Assembly (NCBI RefSeq): GCF_019203965.1
Contig: NZ_CP076448.1
Coordinates: forward strand, 2,867,001 to 2,931,000
DNA length: 64,000 nucleotides
Direction of reading: 5' to 3'
Source of the DNA: Elioraea tepida
Lineage (GTDB): Bacteria; Pseudomonadota; Alphaproteobacteria; Acetobacterales; Acetobacteraceae
Positions within the stretch are counted from its first letter, which is position 1. Each line of letters opens with the position of its first letter. The position numbers and the translations under genes are program-made. The notes under the pieces are model-generated. The model saw only the letters and a program-made list of their open reading frames with translations, did not search any database and was not told the origin of the DNA. Positions 53,260-63,985 of the stretch are shown here, in pieces.

Positions 53260-53622
53260 TCAGGCAGCTGCGCGGGCAGCCTTGGCCTTCTCGACCACAG
53301 CGGCGAAAGCGGCGGCGTCGTGATAGGCGAGATCGGCCAGCACCTTGCGGTCGAGCTCGAGCCCAGCTGCCTTGAGGCCGTGAATGAACTGGGCGTAGGT
53401 AAGGCCTTCCGCCCGAACCGCGGCGTTGATGCGCTGGATCCAGAGCGCGCGGAACTCGCGCTTCCTCACCTTCCGGTCGCGATAGGCGTACTGAAGGCTC
53501 TTCTCGACCTTCTGCTTCGCCATCCGGATCGTATTGCCGGCGCGGCCGCGGAACCCCTTCGCCGCCTCGAGAACCTTCCGGTGCTTGGCGCGGGCCGTCA
53601 CGCCCCGCTTCACGCGTGCCAT
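53260..53622 (-). CDS. rplT: 50S ribosomal protein L20
   Basis: A 120-residue ribosomal protein needed for early 50S assembly; in other bacteria L20 also represses its own operon. The basic N-terminal tail ([20 protein letters not shown]) and [20 protein letters not shown] are family-typical. The conserved globular end [20 protein letters not shown] is also present. Gene order rpmI-rplT-pheS-pheT is standard; infC is not adjacent upstream. Confidence 0.98.
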   Translation of the reverse strand: MARVKRGVTARAKHRKVLEAAKGFRGRAGNTIRMAKQKVEKSLQYAYRDRKVRKREFRALWIQRINAAVRAEGLTYAQFIHGLKAAGLELDRKVLADLAYHDAAAFAAVVEKAKAARAAA

Positions 53623-53653
53623 GTCTCAGCGTCCTTCTGCGATCGTCTTCGGC

Positions 53654-53854
53654 TCAGAGCCCGTAGGGCGCCCACTGCTTCACAGTGCGCGCGTCCATCG
53701 GCTTCAGCACCTGGTTGCCGCGGTTGGTGCGTTTCATCCTCTGGGTGCGGCGGCGGAGGTTGTGGCGCTTGTTGCCGGGGCCGGCGAGCACCTTGCCCGT
53801 GGCGGTGATCGCGAACCGCTTCTTGACGCTGCTCTTGGTCTTCCGTTTGGGCAT
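53654..53854 (-). CDS. rpmI: 50S ribosomal protein L35
   Basis: A 66-residue basic ribosomal protein: [20 protein letters not shown], then [20 protein letters not shown] and an end of WAPYGL. This is the family pattern. It begins the rpmI-rplT-pheS-pheT operon 31 nt before rplT and lies below a good promoter. Confidence 0.97.
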   Translation of the reverse strand: MPKRKTKSSVKKRFAITATGKVLAGPGNKRHNLRRRTQRMKRTNRGNQVLKPMDARTVKQWAPYGL

Positions 53855-53940
53855 TTTCCATCCTTTCCGTTCGCGGGCCGCAGGCGCGGCGACAGGCGGC
53901 CGGGCATGCCCTTCGAGGCCCGGCGCGCACAGAGGCCGGC

Positions 53941-53969
53941 GGTATAGCGGCCGGGACCCTGGCGTGCAA
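53941..53969 (-). promoter_or_regulatory. promoter of the rpmI-rplT-pheST operon
   Basis: On the minus strand TTGCAC (53969-53964) and TATACC (53946-53941) are 17 nt apart, giving a start near 53934 and a leader of ~80 nt before rpmI. Confidence 0.6.
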
Positions 53970-54037
53970 GCCAGGCGGCCTTGGCGCCGGCGAACGGCGG
54001 ATGGACGGACCACGCCTCGCATCCCTATATCCCCGTC

Positions 54038-54880
54038 ATGGTGGCCTTCCGGAAGATGCACGGGCTCGGCAACGACTTCGTCGTGCTCGATGCGCGCCCC
54101 CGCCCGCTTCCCCTGCCGGCCGAGACCGTCCGCGCGCTTGCCGACCGTCGGCGGGGCGTCGGCTGCGATCAGGTGATTGTCATCGAGCCGCCGCGCAGCC
54201 CCGGCACCGACGCCTGGATGACCATCCGCAACCCCGACGGGTCGGAGGCCGAGGCCTGCGGCAATGCCACGCGCTGTGTCGCAGCGCTGCTGATGGACGA
54301 GGCGGGGAAGGACCGCGTCGCTCTCGGCACCCTCGGCGGAACCCTCAGAGCGGAGCGTCGGCCGGGCGGCCTCGTCGCGGTGGATATGGGCACGCCTCGG
54401 CTTGCCTGGCACGAGATCCCGCTCGCGCGCGAGATGGACACGCTGCATCTGCCGCTTGCCCGCGACGGCGTGTCTGACCCTGCCGCGTGCTCGATGGGCA
54501 ACCCGCACGCGACCTTCTTCGTCCCGGACGTCGCCGCGCTCGACATTGCCACGCTCGGCCTCTCGCTCGAGCACGACCCGCTCTTCCCGGCCCGCGCCAA
54601 TATCGGTTTCGCCCAGGTGGTCGCGCCTGACCGGATCCGCCTGCGCATGTGGGAGCGGGGGGCCGGGATCACGCTCGCCTGCGGCTCCGGCGCCTGCGCG
54701 GCCGTGGTGAACGCGCACCGGCGCGGGCTTGCGGGCCGCTCGGCAGCCGTCGTTCTCGACGGCGGCGAGCTCAACATCGCCTGGGGAGAGGACGGGCGGG
54801 TGACGATGACCGGCCCGGTGGCAGAGGTGTTCACGGGGGTGATCGACCTTCCCGCGATCGCCGAGGCGCGCGCGGCATGA
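54038..54880 (+). CDS. dapF: diaminopimelate epimerase
   Basis: A 280-residue cofactor-independent epimerase that makes meso-diaminopimelate for lysine and peptidoglycan. The two catalytic cysteines are Cys74 (EACGNATRC) and the one in [12 protein letters not shown] near 222. [14 protein letters not shown] at the N-terminus is the family start. ATG 54038 is chosen on that basis. A TATATC 11 nt before the ATG hints at a very short or leaderless transcript, but no good -35 was seen. Its stop overlaps mtaB (ATGA). Confidence 0.96.
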   Translation: MVAFRKMHGLGNDFVVLDARPRPLPLPAETVRALADRRRGVGCDQVIVIEPPRSPGTDAWMTIRNPDGSEAEACGNATRCVAALLMDEAGKDRVALGTLGGTLRAERRPGGLVAVDMGTPRLAWHEIPLAREMDTLHLPLARDGVSDPAACSMGNPHATFFVPDVAALDIATLGLSLEHDPLFPARANIGFAQVVAPDRIRLRMWERGAGITLACGSGACAAVVNAHRRGLAGRSAAVVLDGGELNIAWGEDGRVTMTGPVAEVFTGVIDLPAIAEARAA

Positions 54881-56136
54881 GCCTGCGCGTTCTCTCCTTC
54901 GGCTGCCGGCTGAATACCTGGGAGGGGGAGGTGATCCGCTCCCATGCCCGCGCCGCCGGGCTCGAGGAGACGATCATCATCAACACCTGCGCGGTCACAG
55001 CCGAGGCAGAGCGCCAGGCGCGCCAGGCGGTGCGCAAGGCGCGGCGCGAGAACCCCCACGCCCGGATCATCGTCACCGGCTGCGCGGCGCAGATCAGGCC
55101 AGAGGCCTGGGCCTCGATGCCGGAGGTCGATCGCGTCGTCGGCAATCTCGAGAAGCTTGAGCCCGCCACATGGGCGGGGCCGGAGCCTGGCCGCGTCGCG
55201 GTGTCGGACATCATGTCGGCGCGCGAGGCGGCGGCCCATCTCGTCACCGAGTTCGGCGGCAGGGCGAGGGCCTTCGTCCAGGTGCAGCAGGGCTGCGACC
55301 ATCGCTGCACCTTCTGCATCATTCCCTACGGCCGGGGCCAGAGCCGGTCCGTGCCGATCGGGGCTGTGGTGGAACAGGCGCGGGCGCTTGTCGAGGCGGG
55401 CTATCGCGAGCTCGTGCTCACCGGGGTGGACATCACCGCCTACGGCCCTGACCTTCCAGGTTCACCGACGCTCGGGCAGCTTGTGCGCCGTCTGCTCGCG
55501 CTGGTCCCTGGGATTGCCCGGCTTCGCCTCTCCTCGCTCGACCCGGTGGAGATCGATGCCGATCTCTGGCGCCTGATCGCCGAGGAGCCGCGGCTGATGC
55601 CGCATCTGCACCTCTCCGTGCAGTCGGGCGACGATCTGATCCTCAAGCGCATGAAGCGGCGGCATCTGCGCGCCGATGTCCTTGCCGTCACGCGGCGCGC
55701 CCGCGCGCTTCGGCCAGGCATCGCTTTCGGCGCCGACCTAATCGCTGGCTTCCCGACCGAGACGGAGGCGATGGCCGCGAACACCCTCTCCCTTGTCGAG
55801 GAGGCAGGGCTCGACTTTCTGCACGTATTCCCCTTCAGCCCGCGGCCGGGCACGCCTGCCGCGCGCATGCCCCAGCTCCCGCCGGGGCTGATCGCCGAAC
55901 GCGCCGCCCGGCTTCGCGAGGCGGGGCGCGCGGCGACGGCGCGCTTCCTCGCCTCGCAAGTGGGCGCGGAGGCCTCGCTGCTCGTTGAGCGCGACGGGGC
56001 GGGGCACACGGAGCACTTCGCCCCGGCCCGCCTCGCGCGTGGCACCGCACCGCCTGGCGAGATCGTCTCGGTGCGCATCACCGGGGCGGACGAGACGGGG
56101 CTGATCGCCGAGCGCGCTCTCGCCGAGGCGGCGTGA
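54877..56136 (+). CDS. mtaB: tRNA (N6-threonylcarbamoyladenosine37-C2)-methylthiotransferase
   Basis: A 419-residue radical-SAM enzyme that makes ms2t6A37 in tRNAs. The UPF0004 domain has three cluster-binding Cys (Cys10 FGCRLNTWE, Cys38 NTCAVT, Cys69 TGCAAQ). The radical-SAM Cys motif is Cys140/144/147 (GCDHRCTFC). RGQSRSVP, the [10 protein letters not shown] strand and [18 protein letters not shown] follow. The C-terminus is a TRAM-like region. The 4-nt overlaps with dapF and close contact with ftsY mark one operon. The MtaB rather than MiaB assignment rests on the FGCRLN start and [10 protein letters not shown]; it is likely but not certain. Confidence 0.92.
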   Translation: MSLRVLSFGCRLNTWEGEVIRSHARAAGLEETIIINTCAVTAEAERQARQAVRKARRENPHARIIVTGCAAQIRPEAWASMPEVDRVVGNLEKLEPATWAGPEPGRVAVSDIMSAREAAAHLVTEFGGRARAFVQVQQGCDHRCTFCIIPYGRGQSRSVPIGAVVEQARALVEAGYRELVLTGVDITAYGPDLPGSPTLGQLVRRLLALVPGIARLRLSSLDPVEIDADLWRLIAEEPRLMPHLHLSVQSGDDLILKRMKRRHLRADVLAVTRRARALRPGIAFGADLIAGFPTETEAMAANTLSLVEEAGLDFLHVFPFSPRPGTPAARMPQLPPGLIAERAARLREAGRAATARFLASQVGAEASLLVERDGAGHTEHFAPARLARGTAPPGEIVSVRITGADETGLIAERALAEAA

Positions 56137-57155
56137 TGGCTTTGCGCGACCTATTCCGCCGCCGGTCGGAGAGTGAGGCAGCGGCCGAGGCGGCGCCGGA
56201 ACAACCCGCCCAGGAAACCGAACGGCAGGGGTTCCTCGCCCGCCTGCGCCAGGGGCTTGCGCGCTCGACCGCGCGCCTCACCGAGGGCCTTGGCGCCCTT
56301 TTCACGAAACGGAAGCTCGACGACGCGGCGCTCGAGGAGCTCGAGGAGCTTCTCATCAGCGCTGACCTTGGCGTCGCCGCCGCGCGGCGGATCATCGACT
56401 CCTTCCGCAGGACGCGCTTCGGCCGCGAGGTGACGCAAGACGAGATCCGCGCAGCACTTGCCGAGGAAATCGCCGCGATCCTCGCCCCCGTCGCGGTGCC
56501 GCTCATCCCTGAGCCTGAGCATGCGCCGCATGTCGTGCTCGTGGTCGGGGTCAACGGCACCGGCAAGACGACGACCATCGCCAAGCTCGCCGCTCTCTGG
56601 AAGGGAGAGGGGCTCTCGCCGCTGCTGGTGGCGGGGGACACGTTCCGTGCCGCAGCGGTCGAGCAGCTTCGCGTCTGGGGTGAACGGATCGGCTGCCCGG
56701 TCGTCTCCGGAGCCGACGGCGCCGACCCGGCAGGCCTTGCGTTCGACGCGCTGAAGCGGGCGCGGGAGCAGAGCGCCGACGTGCTGCTGATCGACACCGC
56801 CGGGCGGCTGCACAACAAGGCCGATCTGATGGCCGAGCTCGCCAAGGTCGTGCGGGTGCTCCGCAAGCTCGACCCGTCAGCGCCGCACAGCGTTCTGCTC
56901 GTTCTCGATGCCACGACCGGGCAGAACGCGCTTCAGCAGGTGCGGGTGTTCCGCGAGATGTGCGAGGTCACCGGCCTTGTGGTGACGAAGCTCGACGGTT
57001 CGGCCAAAGGCGGGGTGGTGGTGGCGCTCGCGCAGGAGTTCGGGTTGCCCGTGCATGCCGTGGGGGTCGGCGAACGGGCGGAGGACCTGCGTCCCTTCGA
57101 GGCGAAGGCCTTTGCGCGCTCGCTCGTCGGGCTCGAGGACGCACAGGTTGGCTGA
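56136..57155 (+). CDS. ftsY: signal recognition particle receptor FtsY
   Basis: A 339-residue SRP GTPase that docks ribosome-nascent chains at the membrane. A short acidic A domain (residues ~10-30) is followed by the N domain ([20 protein letters not shown]). The G domain has GVNGTGKT (138-145), LVAGDTFRAAAVEQLRVW, DTAGRLHNK and VTKLDGSAKGG. ATG 56136 overlaps the mtaB stop; GTG 56133 is an alternative one codon earlier. The A domain is short, as in many alphaproteobacteria. Confidence 0.96.
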   Translation: MALRDLFRRRSESEAAAEAAPEQPAQETERQGFLARLRQGLARSTARLTEGLGALFTKRKLDDAALEELEELLISADLGVAAARRIIDSFRRTRFGREVTQDEIRAALAEEIAAILAPVAVPLIPEPEHAPHVVLVVGVNGTGKTTTIAKLAALWKGEGLSPLLVAGDTFRAAAVEQLRVWGERIGCPVVSGADGADPAGLAFDALKRAREQSADVLLIDTAGRLHNKADLMAELAKVVRVLRKLDPSAPHSVLLVLDATTGQNALQQVRVFREMCEVTGLVVTKLDGSAKGGVVVALAQEFGLPVHAVGVGERAEDLRPFEAKAFARSLVGLEDAQVG

Positions 57156-57221
57156 TCCGGGGCTGGACCATTCTGCCTCCGTCGTGTCCTGATGGGCGCG
57201 GCAGCGGTTCGGGAGGAGAGC

Positions 57222-58049
57222 ATGGAACCGGTCGAATGGGCGCATCTGACGGCGCCGGAGCTCAAGGAGAAGGCGGAAGCGGGGGCGCTCGTTGTGCTGC
57301 CGATGGCGAGCCTCGAACAGCACGGGCCCCACCTGCCGACGATCGTCGACACGCGGCTCGCGACCGAGGTCTCGGTCCGGGCGGCGCGGATCCTTGCGCG
57401 GTCGGAACCCGTGGTGGTCCTGCCGTGCCAATGGATGGGGCTGTCCGAGCACCACTTCCCGTTCGGCGGCACGATCAGCCTCGACTACGCGACGTTCCAC
57501 AACGTTCTGCGCTCGATCTGCCGAAGCCTGCGCGCGGACGGGTTCCGCCGCCTTTTCATCGTCAACGGCCATGGCGGCAACACCGACCCGCTCGCCGTGT
57601 CGACGCGCGAGCTCGCGCACGAGTTCGGCATGGCGGTGGTGGGGGGCACCTATTGGCTGATCGCTGCCGAGGAGATCGGCGCCCTGCTCGCCACACAGAG
57701 GAACGTGCAGCATGCCTGCGAGGCCGAGACCTCGATGATGCTGGCGGTCGAGCCCTCCCTCGTGCGTCGCGGCCAGATCGAGGCGGCCGCACGCGGGGTG
57801 ATTGCGCCGAACGAGGTGGCGGGAACGGGGCAGGGGGACAGGCCGGGGATCCAGCGTTTCCGAAGCTTCGCCGAGCGTGCCCCGGGGACGGGTGTCAGGG
57901 GTGATCCGCGCGCGGCCACGGCGGAGAAAGGGGAGGCGCTGGTCGAGGCGATCGCGCGCAAGCTTGCCGAGGTGATGGCGAACCCCGCACTCTGGACCGT
58001 ACCCGACGCTGTCTGGGACAGCGAGCGCGCCTTCGGCTCGACCGGTTGA
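57222..58049 (+). CDS. creatininase-family amidohydrolase
   Basis: A 275-residue metalloenzyme of the creatininase/MftE family. Metal-ligand motifs are MASLEQHGPHLPTIVDT near the N-terminus and EHHFPFGGTISL, with IVNGHGGNTDP in the middle and HACEAETSMMLAV in the C-terminal half. ATG 57222 follows GGGAGGAGAG and is preferred to 57192. Relatives act on creatinine, formamide-type or modified cyclic amides, so the substrate is unknown. It lies 66 nt after ftsY but may be independently expressed. Confidence 0.88.
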   Translation: MEPVEWAHLTAPELKEKAEAGALVVLPMASLEQHGPHLPTIVDTRLATEVSVRAARILARSEPVVVLPCQWMGLSEHHFPFGGTISLDYATFHNVLRSICRSLRADGFRRLFIVNGHGGNTDPLAVSTRELAHEFGMAVVGGTYWLIAAEEIGALLATQRNVQHACEAETSMMLAVEPSLVRRGQIEAAARGVIAPNEVAGTGQGDRPGIQRFRSFAERAPGTGVRGDPRAATAEKGEALVEAIARKLAEVMANPALWTVPDAVWDSERAFGSTG

Positions 58050-58282
58050 GGCGAAGGGCTTGGCCGCCTCAGCGCCACCTCGGGCACGCGGGAGGCCGCG
58101 CGCAGACGTCGGTGTGCAGCGATCGGTGATGTTTCGGTTCGTCGGCTACGGTGTGACAGACGCGGCAGCGTTCGCTTGATCGAACGCGTAGCAAATGGCC
58201 GACGTGACCTGTTGTGGCCCGCGCGGTGCGCGTGATGGTTGGCGCCCGCACGCGTGATCGTCGGCGCCCGCGGCGGCCGCGC

Positions 58283-58516
58283 TCAGACGGTGAGGTTCAG
58301 CAGGCTGCCGCGCGGCAGGGGACCGGCGGGAGGAGCCGGTGGCAGAGCCTGGAGCGCGGGCTTCTGCGGCGCCGCCGATGGCTGCGCGGCGGCCATCACC
58401 ACACCGGCCGGAGGCGCGACGGGGCGGCTGTCGCGCGCCTGCATCGCCGAGACGGCCGACTGCGAGAAGGCGGCGAGTGAGGAGAGCGAGATCATGCGCA
58501 GTTTCATAACCCGCAT
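58283..58516 (-). CDS. small exported Ala/Pro-rich protein (unknown)
   Basis: A 77-residue ORF with a signal-like N-terminus (MRVMKLRMISLSSLAAFSQS, AVSA site) and a Pro/Ala/Gln-rich mature part ending GPLPRGSLLNLTV. It lies 60 nt downstream of pgk on the same strand. No family was recognised, and the ribosome site is weak (ATG 58516 or 58507). The adjoining gap 58050-58282 contains a 20-bp near-direct repeat (GCGTGATGGTTGGCGCCCGC at 58230 and a copy at 58252) and no other gene. Confidence 0.45.
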   Translation of the reverse strand: MRVMKLRMISLSSLAAFSQSAVSAMQARDSRPVAPPAGVVMAAAQPSAAPQKPALQALPPAPPAGPLPRGSLLNLTV

Positions 58517-58531
58517 GAGTTAACGATACGT

Positions 58532-58563
58532 AAAACGGGCGGCCCGCAGCAATCCACGCGGGC
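58532..58563 (-). terminator. weak terminator after pgk
   Basis: Minus-strand stem GCCCGC/GCGGGC with a 10-nt loop, followed by CGCCCG and TTTT. It lies right after pgk and before the small exported-protein gene; the stem is short. Confidence 0.3.
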
Positions 58564-58576
58564 GTAGGCGTTGGCC

Positions 58577-59767
58577 CTATCGCTCGAGGGCGGCCACTCC
58601 GGGCAGCGTCTTTCCCTCGAGCCATTCGAGGAAGGCCCCGCCTGCCGTCGAGACATAGGAGAAGTCCTCGAGCACCCCGGCGTGGCGCAAAGCCGCGACC
58701 GTGTCGCCGCCGCCGGCGACAGACAGAAGCGTGCCGGCGCGGGTCAGCCCCGCCGCGCCTTTCGCGACGCGCACGGTCGCCGCGTCGAAGGGCGGCGTCT
58801 CGAAGGCGCCGAGCGGGCCGTTCCAGACAAGGCTGCGCGCCTCACCAAGCCGTGCGAGCAGAGCCGCAGTGGAGAGCGGGCCGAGATCGAGCGCCATCGC
58901 CTCGGCGGGGATCGACGTCACCGGAACGATCTGCGTCTCGACACCTGCGCGGAGCTCGCGCGCCACGACCACGTCCTCGGGCAGAAGGATGGTGCAGCCC
59001 TGCTCTTCCGCGCGCGCGAGGATGCCGCGTGCGGTGTCGTGGAGATCAGGCTCCTCGAGGCTCTTGCCCACGGCGTGGCCGCGCGCGGCGAGAAAGGTGT
59101 TCGCCATCGCCCCGCCGATCGCGAGCAGATCGACCTTTCCGACCAAGTTGCCCAAGAGGTCGAGCTTGGTCGAGACCTTCGCGCCGCCGACGATCGCCGC
59201 CACGGGCCGTTTCGGCGCCCCGAGCACGGCGCCGAGCGCCTCAAGCTCGGCTTGCATCAGACGCCCGGCATAGGCCGGGAGAAGCCGCGTAATCGCCTCG
59301 GTCGAGGCATGCGCGCGGTGCGCGGCCGAGAACGCGTCGTTGACATAGGCATCGCCGAGCGCTGCGAGCGCGCGGGCGAAGCCCTCGTCGTTCTTCTCCT
59401 CGCCCGGGTGGAAGCGGGTGTTCTCGAGCACGAGGACATCGCCTGGCGACATCGCAGCCACCGCCGCCTCCGCCTCCGGCCCGATGCAGTCGGCGGCAAA
59501 CCCCACCTTTCGTCCGAGTACCGCGGCGAGCGCCTCGGCGACCGGGCGAAGCGACATCTCCGGCACGCGCCGCCCCTTCGGCCGGTCGAAATGGCTGAGC
59601 ACGATCACCTTCGCTCCGGCGTTAGAGAGCTCGCGTATCGTCGGCGTCAGGCGCTCGAGGCGGGTCAGATCCGTGACCTGCCCGTCCTTGATCGGAACGT
59701 TCAGATCGGCGCGGAGAAGCACGCGCTTCCCCGACGCAGCAAGCTCGCCGAGCGTTCGGACGGCCAT
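58577..59767 (-). CDS. pgk: phosphoglycerate kinase
   Basis: A 396-residue glycolytic enzyme. The N-terminal [20 protein letters not shown] and LSHFDRPKG form the 3-phosphoglycerate side. [19 protein letters not shown] and the C-terminal [17 protein letters not shown] with [20 protein letters not shown] form the nucleotide side. It is 3 nt downstream of gap, so the pair is cotranscribed with tkt. Confidence 0.97.
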   Translation of the reverse strand: MAVRTLGELAASGKRVLLRADLNVPIKDGQVTDLTRLERLTPTIRELSNAGAKVIVLSHFDRPKGRRVPEMSLRPVAEALAAVLGRKVGFAADCIGPEAEAAVAAMSPGDVLVLENTRFHPGEEKNDEGFARALAALGDAYVNDAFSAAHRAHASTEAITRLLPAYAGRLMQAELEALGAVLGAPKRPVAAIVGGAKVSTKLDLLGNLVGKVDLLAIGGAMANTFLAARGHAVGKSLEEPDLHDTARGILARAEEQGCTILLPEDVVVARELRAGVETQIVPVTSIPAEAMALDLGPLSTAALLARLGEARSLVWNGPLGAFETPPFDAATVRVAKGAAGLTRAGTLLSVAGGGDTVAALRHAGVLEDFSYVSTAGGAFLEWLEGKTLPGVAALER

Positions 59768-59770
59768 GGC

Positions 59771-60784
59771 TCAGAGCGAGCCGAGCAGGGCGGCGGTGTC
59801 GCTCATCCGGTTCGAGAAGCCCCACTCGTTGTCGTACCAGCCCATGACGCGCACGAACGTGCCCTCGATCACCGCCGTCTGCGAGGCGTCGAAGGTGCAG
59901 GAGGCAGGGCTGTGGTTGAAGTCGATTGAAACGAGCGGGGCAGTGTTGATCGCAAGCACTCCCTTGAGCGGCCCGTCGGCTGCGGCGGCCATCGCCGCGT
60001 TCACCTCCTCCGCCGTCACCGCGCGTTTGAGGGTGGCGTCGAGCGAGACGAGCGAGACGTTCGGCGTCGGCACCCGGATCGCGGTGCCGTCGAGCTTGCC
60101 CTTGAGCTCTGGTAGAACGAGGCCGACGGCGCGCGCCGCGCCGGTCGAGGTCGGGATCATGCTCACCGCCGCGGCGCGGGCGCGGCGGAGGTCCTTGTGC
60201 AGCGTGTCGACCGTGGTCTGGTCGCCCGTGTAGGCGTGGATCGTCACCATGTAGCCGCGCTCGACGCCGAACGCTTCGTGCAGGACCTTCACCATCGGCG
60301 CGAGGCAGTTCGTTGTGCAGGAGGCGTTGGAGACGACCGTCATCGCCGGCGTCAGCACGTGCTGGTTCACGCCCCAGACGATGGTCGCATCCGCCCCGTC
60401 GGCGGGGGCAGAGATGAGAACCTTGCGGGCGCCGGCGGCCAAGAGCGGCTGCGCCTTCTCCTTGGAGGTGAAGATTCCGGTGCACTCCATCGCGACATCG
60501 ACGCCAGCGAGCGGCAGCTTGCCCGGGTCACGCTCCGCCGTGACGCGGATCGGGCCCCAGGTTCGGCCCGCGTAAGCGATGGTCATGCTATCGGCCGAGG
60601 TGGTCACCTCGCCAGGGAAGCGCCCGTGCACGCTGTCATAGCGGAAGAGGTGGGCGTTCGCCTCGACCGAGCCGAGGTCGTTGATCAGCACCGGCTCGAC
60701 ATCGGTCCGTCCGCTCTCGACGATCGCGCGCAGAACGAGCCGGCCGATTCGGCCGAAGCCGTTGATGGCAACCTTCACGGGCAT
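59771..60784 (-). CDS. gap: glyceraldehyde-3-phosphate dehydrogenase, type I
   Basis: A 337-residue NAD-dependent enzyme. The Rossmann motif [16 protein letters not shown] is at residues 5-20, and the catalytic Cys156 is in [12 protein letters not shown]. The family [15 protein letters not shown] and [11 protein letters not shown] segments are present. Asp36 after the second strand (INDLG) suggests NAD preference. ATG 60784 starts the conserved N-terminus. It lies between tkt and pgk; this order is common in alphaproteobacteria and serves glycolysis/gluconeogenesis or a Calvin-type cycle. Confidence 0.97.
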   Translation of the reverse strand: MPVKVAINGFGRIGRLVLRAIVESGRTDVEPVLINDLGSVEANAHLFRYDSVHGRFPGEVTTSADSMTIAYAGRTWGPIRVTAERDPGKLPLAGVDVAMECTGIFTSKEKAQPLLAAGARKVLISAPADGADATIVWGVNQHVLTPAMTVVSNASCTTNCLAPMVKVLHEAFGVERGYMVTIHAYTGDQTTVDTLHKDLRRARAAAVSMIPTSTGAARAVGLVLPELKGKLDGTAIRVPTPNVSLVSLDATLKRAVTAEEVNAAMAAAADGPLKGVLAINTAPLVSIDFNHSPASCTFDASQTAVIEGTFVRVMGWYDNEWGFSNRMSDTAALLGSL

Positions 60785-60801
60785 GGCGTGCTTTCCTCCC
60801 C

Positions 60802-62853
60802 TCACTCGCTCGGGTCACGGCCGAGGCGGCGCAGCACCGCCCCCGCCACCGCCTCCGCTGTGATGCCGAAATGGCGATAGAGCTTCTCATAGGGGCCTGA
60901 GGCGCCGAAGCCGCTCATGCCGATGAACAGCCCGGACAGCCCGAGCACCCTGTCCCAGCCGAGGCTGACGGCCGCCTCGATCCCGACGCGCAAGCCCCCG
61001 CCAAGGATCATCGCCTGGGTCGCCTCGTCCTGGCGTAGGAACAGCTCGAAGCAGGGCATCGAGACGACGGCGGTGGCGATTCCCGCCGCCTCGAGGATCT
61101 CGCGCGCCGCGACCGCGATCGCGACCTCGGAGCCGGTCGCGATCAGAGTCGCCTGGCGCTGCCCCGAGGCCTCGAGAAGCACATAGCCGCCGCGGGCGGT
61201 GAGGTTCTCCGGCGTGTGCGTCGTGCGCAGAGTCGGAACGGGCTGGCGGGTCAGCGCAAGCACCGAGGGGCCGTCGCTGCGCGCGAGAGCGAGCGCCCAG
61301 GCTTCGGCCGTCTCCACCGCATCGGCCGGGCGGAACACGTAGAGGTTCGGAATCGCGCGCAAGGAGGCGAGATGCTCGACGGGCTGGTGCGTCGGCCCGT
61401 CCTCGCCGAGCCCGATGCTGTCATGGGTGAGCACATAAACCACACGTTGGCGCATCAGAGCCGCAAGCCGGATGGCCGGGCGCATGTAGTCGGAGAACAC
61501 GAGGAAGGTGCCGCCATAGGGGATCAGCCCCCCGTGCAGCGCGATCCCGTTCATCGCCGCGGCCATGGCGTGCTCGCGCACGCCCCAGTGGATATGCCGC
61601 CCGCCCCAGTTCCCGGGCGAGACCGTGCCCATCGCCTTGACGTGGGTGAGGTTGGAGCCGGTGAGGTCGGCCGAGCCGCCGACGAGTTCGGGGATCGCCG
61701 GGGCGAGCGCCTCGAGCGCCTTCTGGCTCGCCTGGCGTGTGGCGAGCTTGGGCCGTTCGGAGGCGACCGCCTGCTTCCAGGCATCGAGCCCCGCCCGCCA
61801 CTCGTCCGGCAGCCGGCCCTGGAGCACGCGTTCGAACTCAGCCCGGAGAGGGCTTCGCTGCATCCGCCGAAGCCAGGCGAGACGGTCGCGCGCGCCGCGC
61901 CTTCCCGCCTCGGCCCAGGCTGCGGCGATCTCGGCCGGGACGGTGAAGGGGGGATAATCCCACCCGAGCGCCCGCTTCGCCGCTTGCGCCTCCTCAGGTC
62001 CAAGCGGCGCGCCATGCGCTGCGGCGCTGCCGGCCTTGGTCGGGGCGCCGAAGCCGATCACGGTCCGGCAGGCGATCAGTGTCGGCCTGCCGGAGCGGAT
62101 CGCATAGCCGAGCGCCCCAGCGATTTCGGCATGGTCGTGGCCGTCGATCCGCTTCGTCGCCCAGCCATAGGAGGCGAAGCGCTTCAGAACGTCATCGGAA
62201 CAGGAGAGCCCGGTCGAGCCGTCGATCGAGATACCGTTGTCGTCGAACAGCACGGTGAGCTTGGCGAGCCTGAGATGGCCGGCCAGCGAGGCGGCCTCGT
62301 GGCTGATGCCCTCCATCAGGTCGCCGTCGGAGGCGATCACCCAGGTGCGATGATCGACGAGCGAGCGGCCGAAGCGGGCGGCGAGCATGCGCTCGGCGAT
62401 CGCCATGCCGACGGCGTTGGCAAGCCCCTGGCCGAGCGGCCCGGTGGTGGTCTCTATGCCTGGGTGCTCGCCGAACTCCGGGTGGCCGGCCGTGCGGCTG
62501 CCGAGCTGGCGGAAGTTCCGGAGCTCCTCCATCTCCATGCCGGCATGGCCGGTCAGGTGCAGGAGCGCGTAGAGCAGCATCGAGCCGTGGCCGGCCGAGA
62601 GCACGAACCGGTCGCGGTCGGGCCAGCGCGGATCGGCGGCGTCGAACTTGAGCGCTCGCGTCCAGAGCACGGTCGCGACATCGGCCATGCCCATCGGCAT
62701 GCCTGGGTGGCCCGACTTGGCCGCCTCGACCGCGTCGATGGCGAGTGCGCGCAGCGCATCCGCCATCCGCCGCTCCGGCCCGGCCGTGCGCTCGAGCAGA
62801 GCGGCCATGGCGTCGGCGTCGATCGCTCGGTCGGTCGTGTCGGTGCTGGCCAA
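60802..62853 (-). CDS. tkt: transketolase
   Basis: A 683-residue ThDP enzyme of the pentose phosphate pathway. The N-terminal PP domain has [35 protein letters not shown] and the ThDP/Mg motif [20 protein letters not shown]. The PYR domain has [16 protein letters not shown] and [20 protein letters not shown]. The start is a TTG at 62853, chosen because GGAAAGGA lies 6 nt upstream; the first in-frame ATG (62808) would trim 15 residues. It is the first gene of the tkt-gap-pgk set, with 17 nt to gap. Confidence 0.95.
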   Translation of the reverse strand: MASTDTTDRAIDADAMAALLERTAGPERRMADALRALAIDAVEAAKSGHPGMPMGMADVATVLWTRALKFDAADPRWPDRDRFVLSAGHGSMLLYALLHLTGHAGMEMEELRNFRQLGSRTAGHPEFGEHPGIETTTGPLGQGLANAVGMAIAERMLAARFGRSLVDHRTWVIASDGDLMEGISHEAASLAGHLRLAKLTVLFDDNGISIDGSTGLSCSDDVLKRFASYGWATKRIDGHDHAEIAGALGYAIRSGRPTLIACRTVIGFGAPTKAGSAAAHGAPLGPEEAQAAKRALGWDYPPFTVPAEIAAAWAEAGRRGARDRLAWLRRMQRSPLRAEFERVLQGRLPDEWRAGLDAWKQAVASERPKLATRQASQKALEALAPAIPELVGGSADLTGSNLTHVKAMGTVSPGNWGGRHIHWGVREHAMAAAMNGIALHGGLIPYGGTFLVFSDYMRPAIRLAALMRQRVVYVLTHDSIGLGEDGPTHQPVEHLASLRAIPNLYVFRPADAVETAEAWALALARSDGPSVLALTRQPVPTLRTTHTPENLTARGGYVLLEASGQRQATLIATGSEVAIAVAAREILEAAGIATAVVSMPCFELFLRQDEATQAMILGGGLRVGIEAAVSLGWDRVLGLSGLFIGMSGFGASGPYEKLYRHFGITAEAVAGAVLRRLGRDPSE

Positions 62854-62965
62854 GGCGCGTCCTTTCCGGGCCGGGCGGGGCGCGTGGCCCGGGTGGGCGT
62901 CGCTATAGAAAGGGGGGCGCCCTCGGGCAACCCCCTTCGCCGAAACCATCTTGGCCGAGCACGCG

Positions 62966-63985
62966 TCAGCGCATGAGGCCCTTCGCGGCGATCCACTCCT
63001 GGATGAGCGCGGCGATCTGGTCGGTGTTGTCGTCCATCATCAGCATGTGCGAGTTGCCCCGGATGCAGTCGGGCAAGGAGAGCTCCTCGACCGTCCCGCC
63101 CTTCTCGCGGATCGCCGCCGCCCAGCGGTCGATCACCGGCTTGATCCGCTGCCACAGGGCGTTCTCGCCGAGGAAGTCGCCCCACACCATCAGATGCGGG
63201 ATGTCCTTCACCCGTGCCGCATCATCCCGCGCCGGATCGGGGGCGCCGGAGGGCTCGATCGCGATGATCGCGCGGATCTTGTCGGGCGCTCGAAGTGCGG
63301 CGCGGAACATGAAGTTGCCGCCCTGGCTGTGCACGATCACCAGACAGGGGCAGACGCGATCGATGTAGGCGTCATAGGCCGCCTGGATCTTCGCATCCGT
63401 CGTCACCCAGCGTGGCACGGACTGCTTGGTGAACTGGTCCCACGCCGCGATGGGGAAGCGTGTTCCGGGATAGGCGCGCCGCGCCTGCGGGTCGCGCGCC
63501 CAGCCATCGGCCGGGCCGACCCGGAAGAGCTGCCAGCCCTCGCCCATGGTCCGGAATACGGGCTCGCCCTTGAAGATCTCGGGAAACCGCGACCAGCCCG
63601 CGCGGCCACGCTCGACCGCGTCGGAGACAGAGACGTCGTGCCCCGCGCGCAGGAAAGCCATCTGCCAGCCCGGGCGGCCGTCGGGCGTGGGCTCCCAGGT
63701 CACGCCCGTAAGGCCGCCGCCATGCACGAGCAGGAGCGGGAAGCGCGCCAGAGAGTTGGCGAGCCGGACGTACTGGACATACATCTGCCCCGCCTGGAAA
63801 TCGCCGTTGGGGTCGTAGCGGAAGGGCGGCGAGCCGGGAGAGAAGATGATCTCACGCGTCGGCAGGCCGGAGACGGTGGTGATGCCGCCGCCGATGTGGA
63901 AGCTGCCGATCTCGCGCACGGTGATGTCCTGCCCGAGCGCAGGGGCGGCCGGGAGCGCGAGCGCGGCAGCGAGAAGGGCTCGCAT
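62966..63985 (-). CDS. exported alpha/beta hydrolase
   Basis: A 339-residue hydrolase with a signal peptide at residues 1-18 ([18 protein letters not shown]). Features include [20 protein letters not shown] (oxyanion/HGGG region), [12 protein letters not shown] and the nucleophile Ser in [17 protein letters not shown]. Asp/Glu candidates lie in [15 protein letters not shown], and a His in [14 protein letters not shown]. It is periplasmic or secreted. The substrate is unknown; it resembles bacterial esterases with a long insertion. It ends 112 nt upstream of the tkt start on the same strand. Confidence 0.85.
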   Translation of the reverse strand: MRALLAAALALPAAPALGQDITVREIGSFHIGGGITTVSGLPTREIIFSPGSPPFRYDPNGDFQAGQMYVQYVRLANSLARFPLLLVHGGGLTGVTWEPTPDGRPGWQMAFLRAGHDVSVSDAVERGRAGWSRFPEIFKGEPVFRTMGEGWQLFRVGPADGWARDPQARRAYPGTRFPIAAWDQFTKQSVPRWVTTDAKIQAAYDAYIDRVCPCLVIVHSQGGNFMFRAALRAPDKIRAIIAIEPSGAPDPARDDAARVKDIPHLMVWGDFLGENALWQRIKPVIDRWAAAIREKGGTVEELSLPDCIRGNSHMLMMDDNTDQIAALIQEWIAAKGLMR

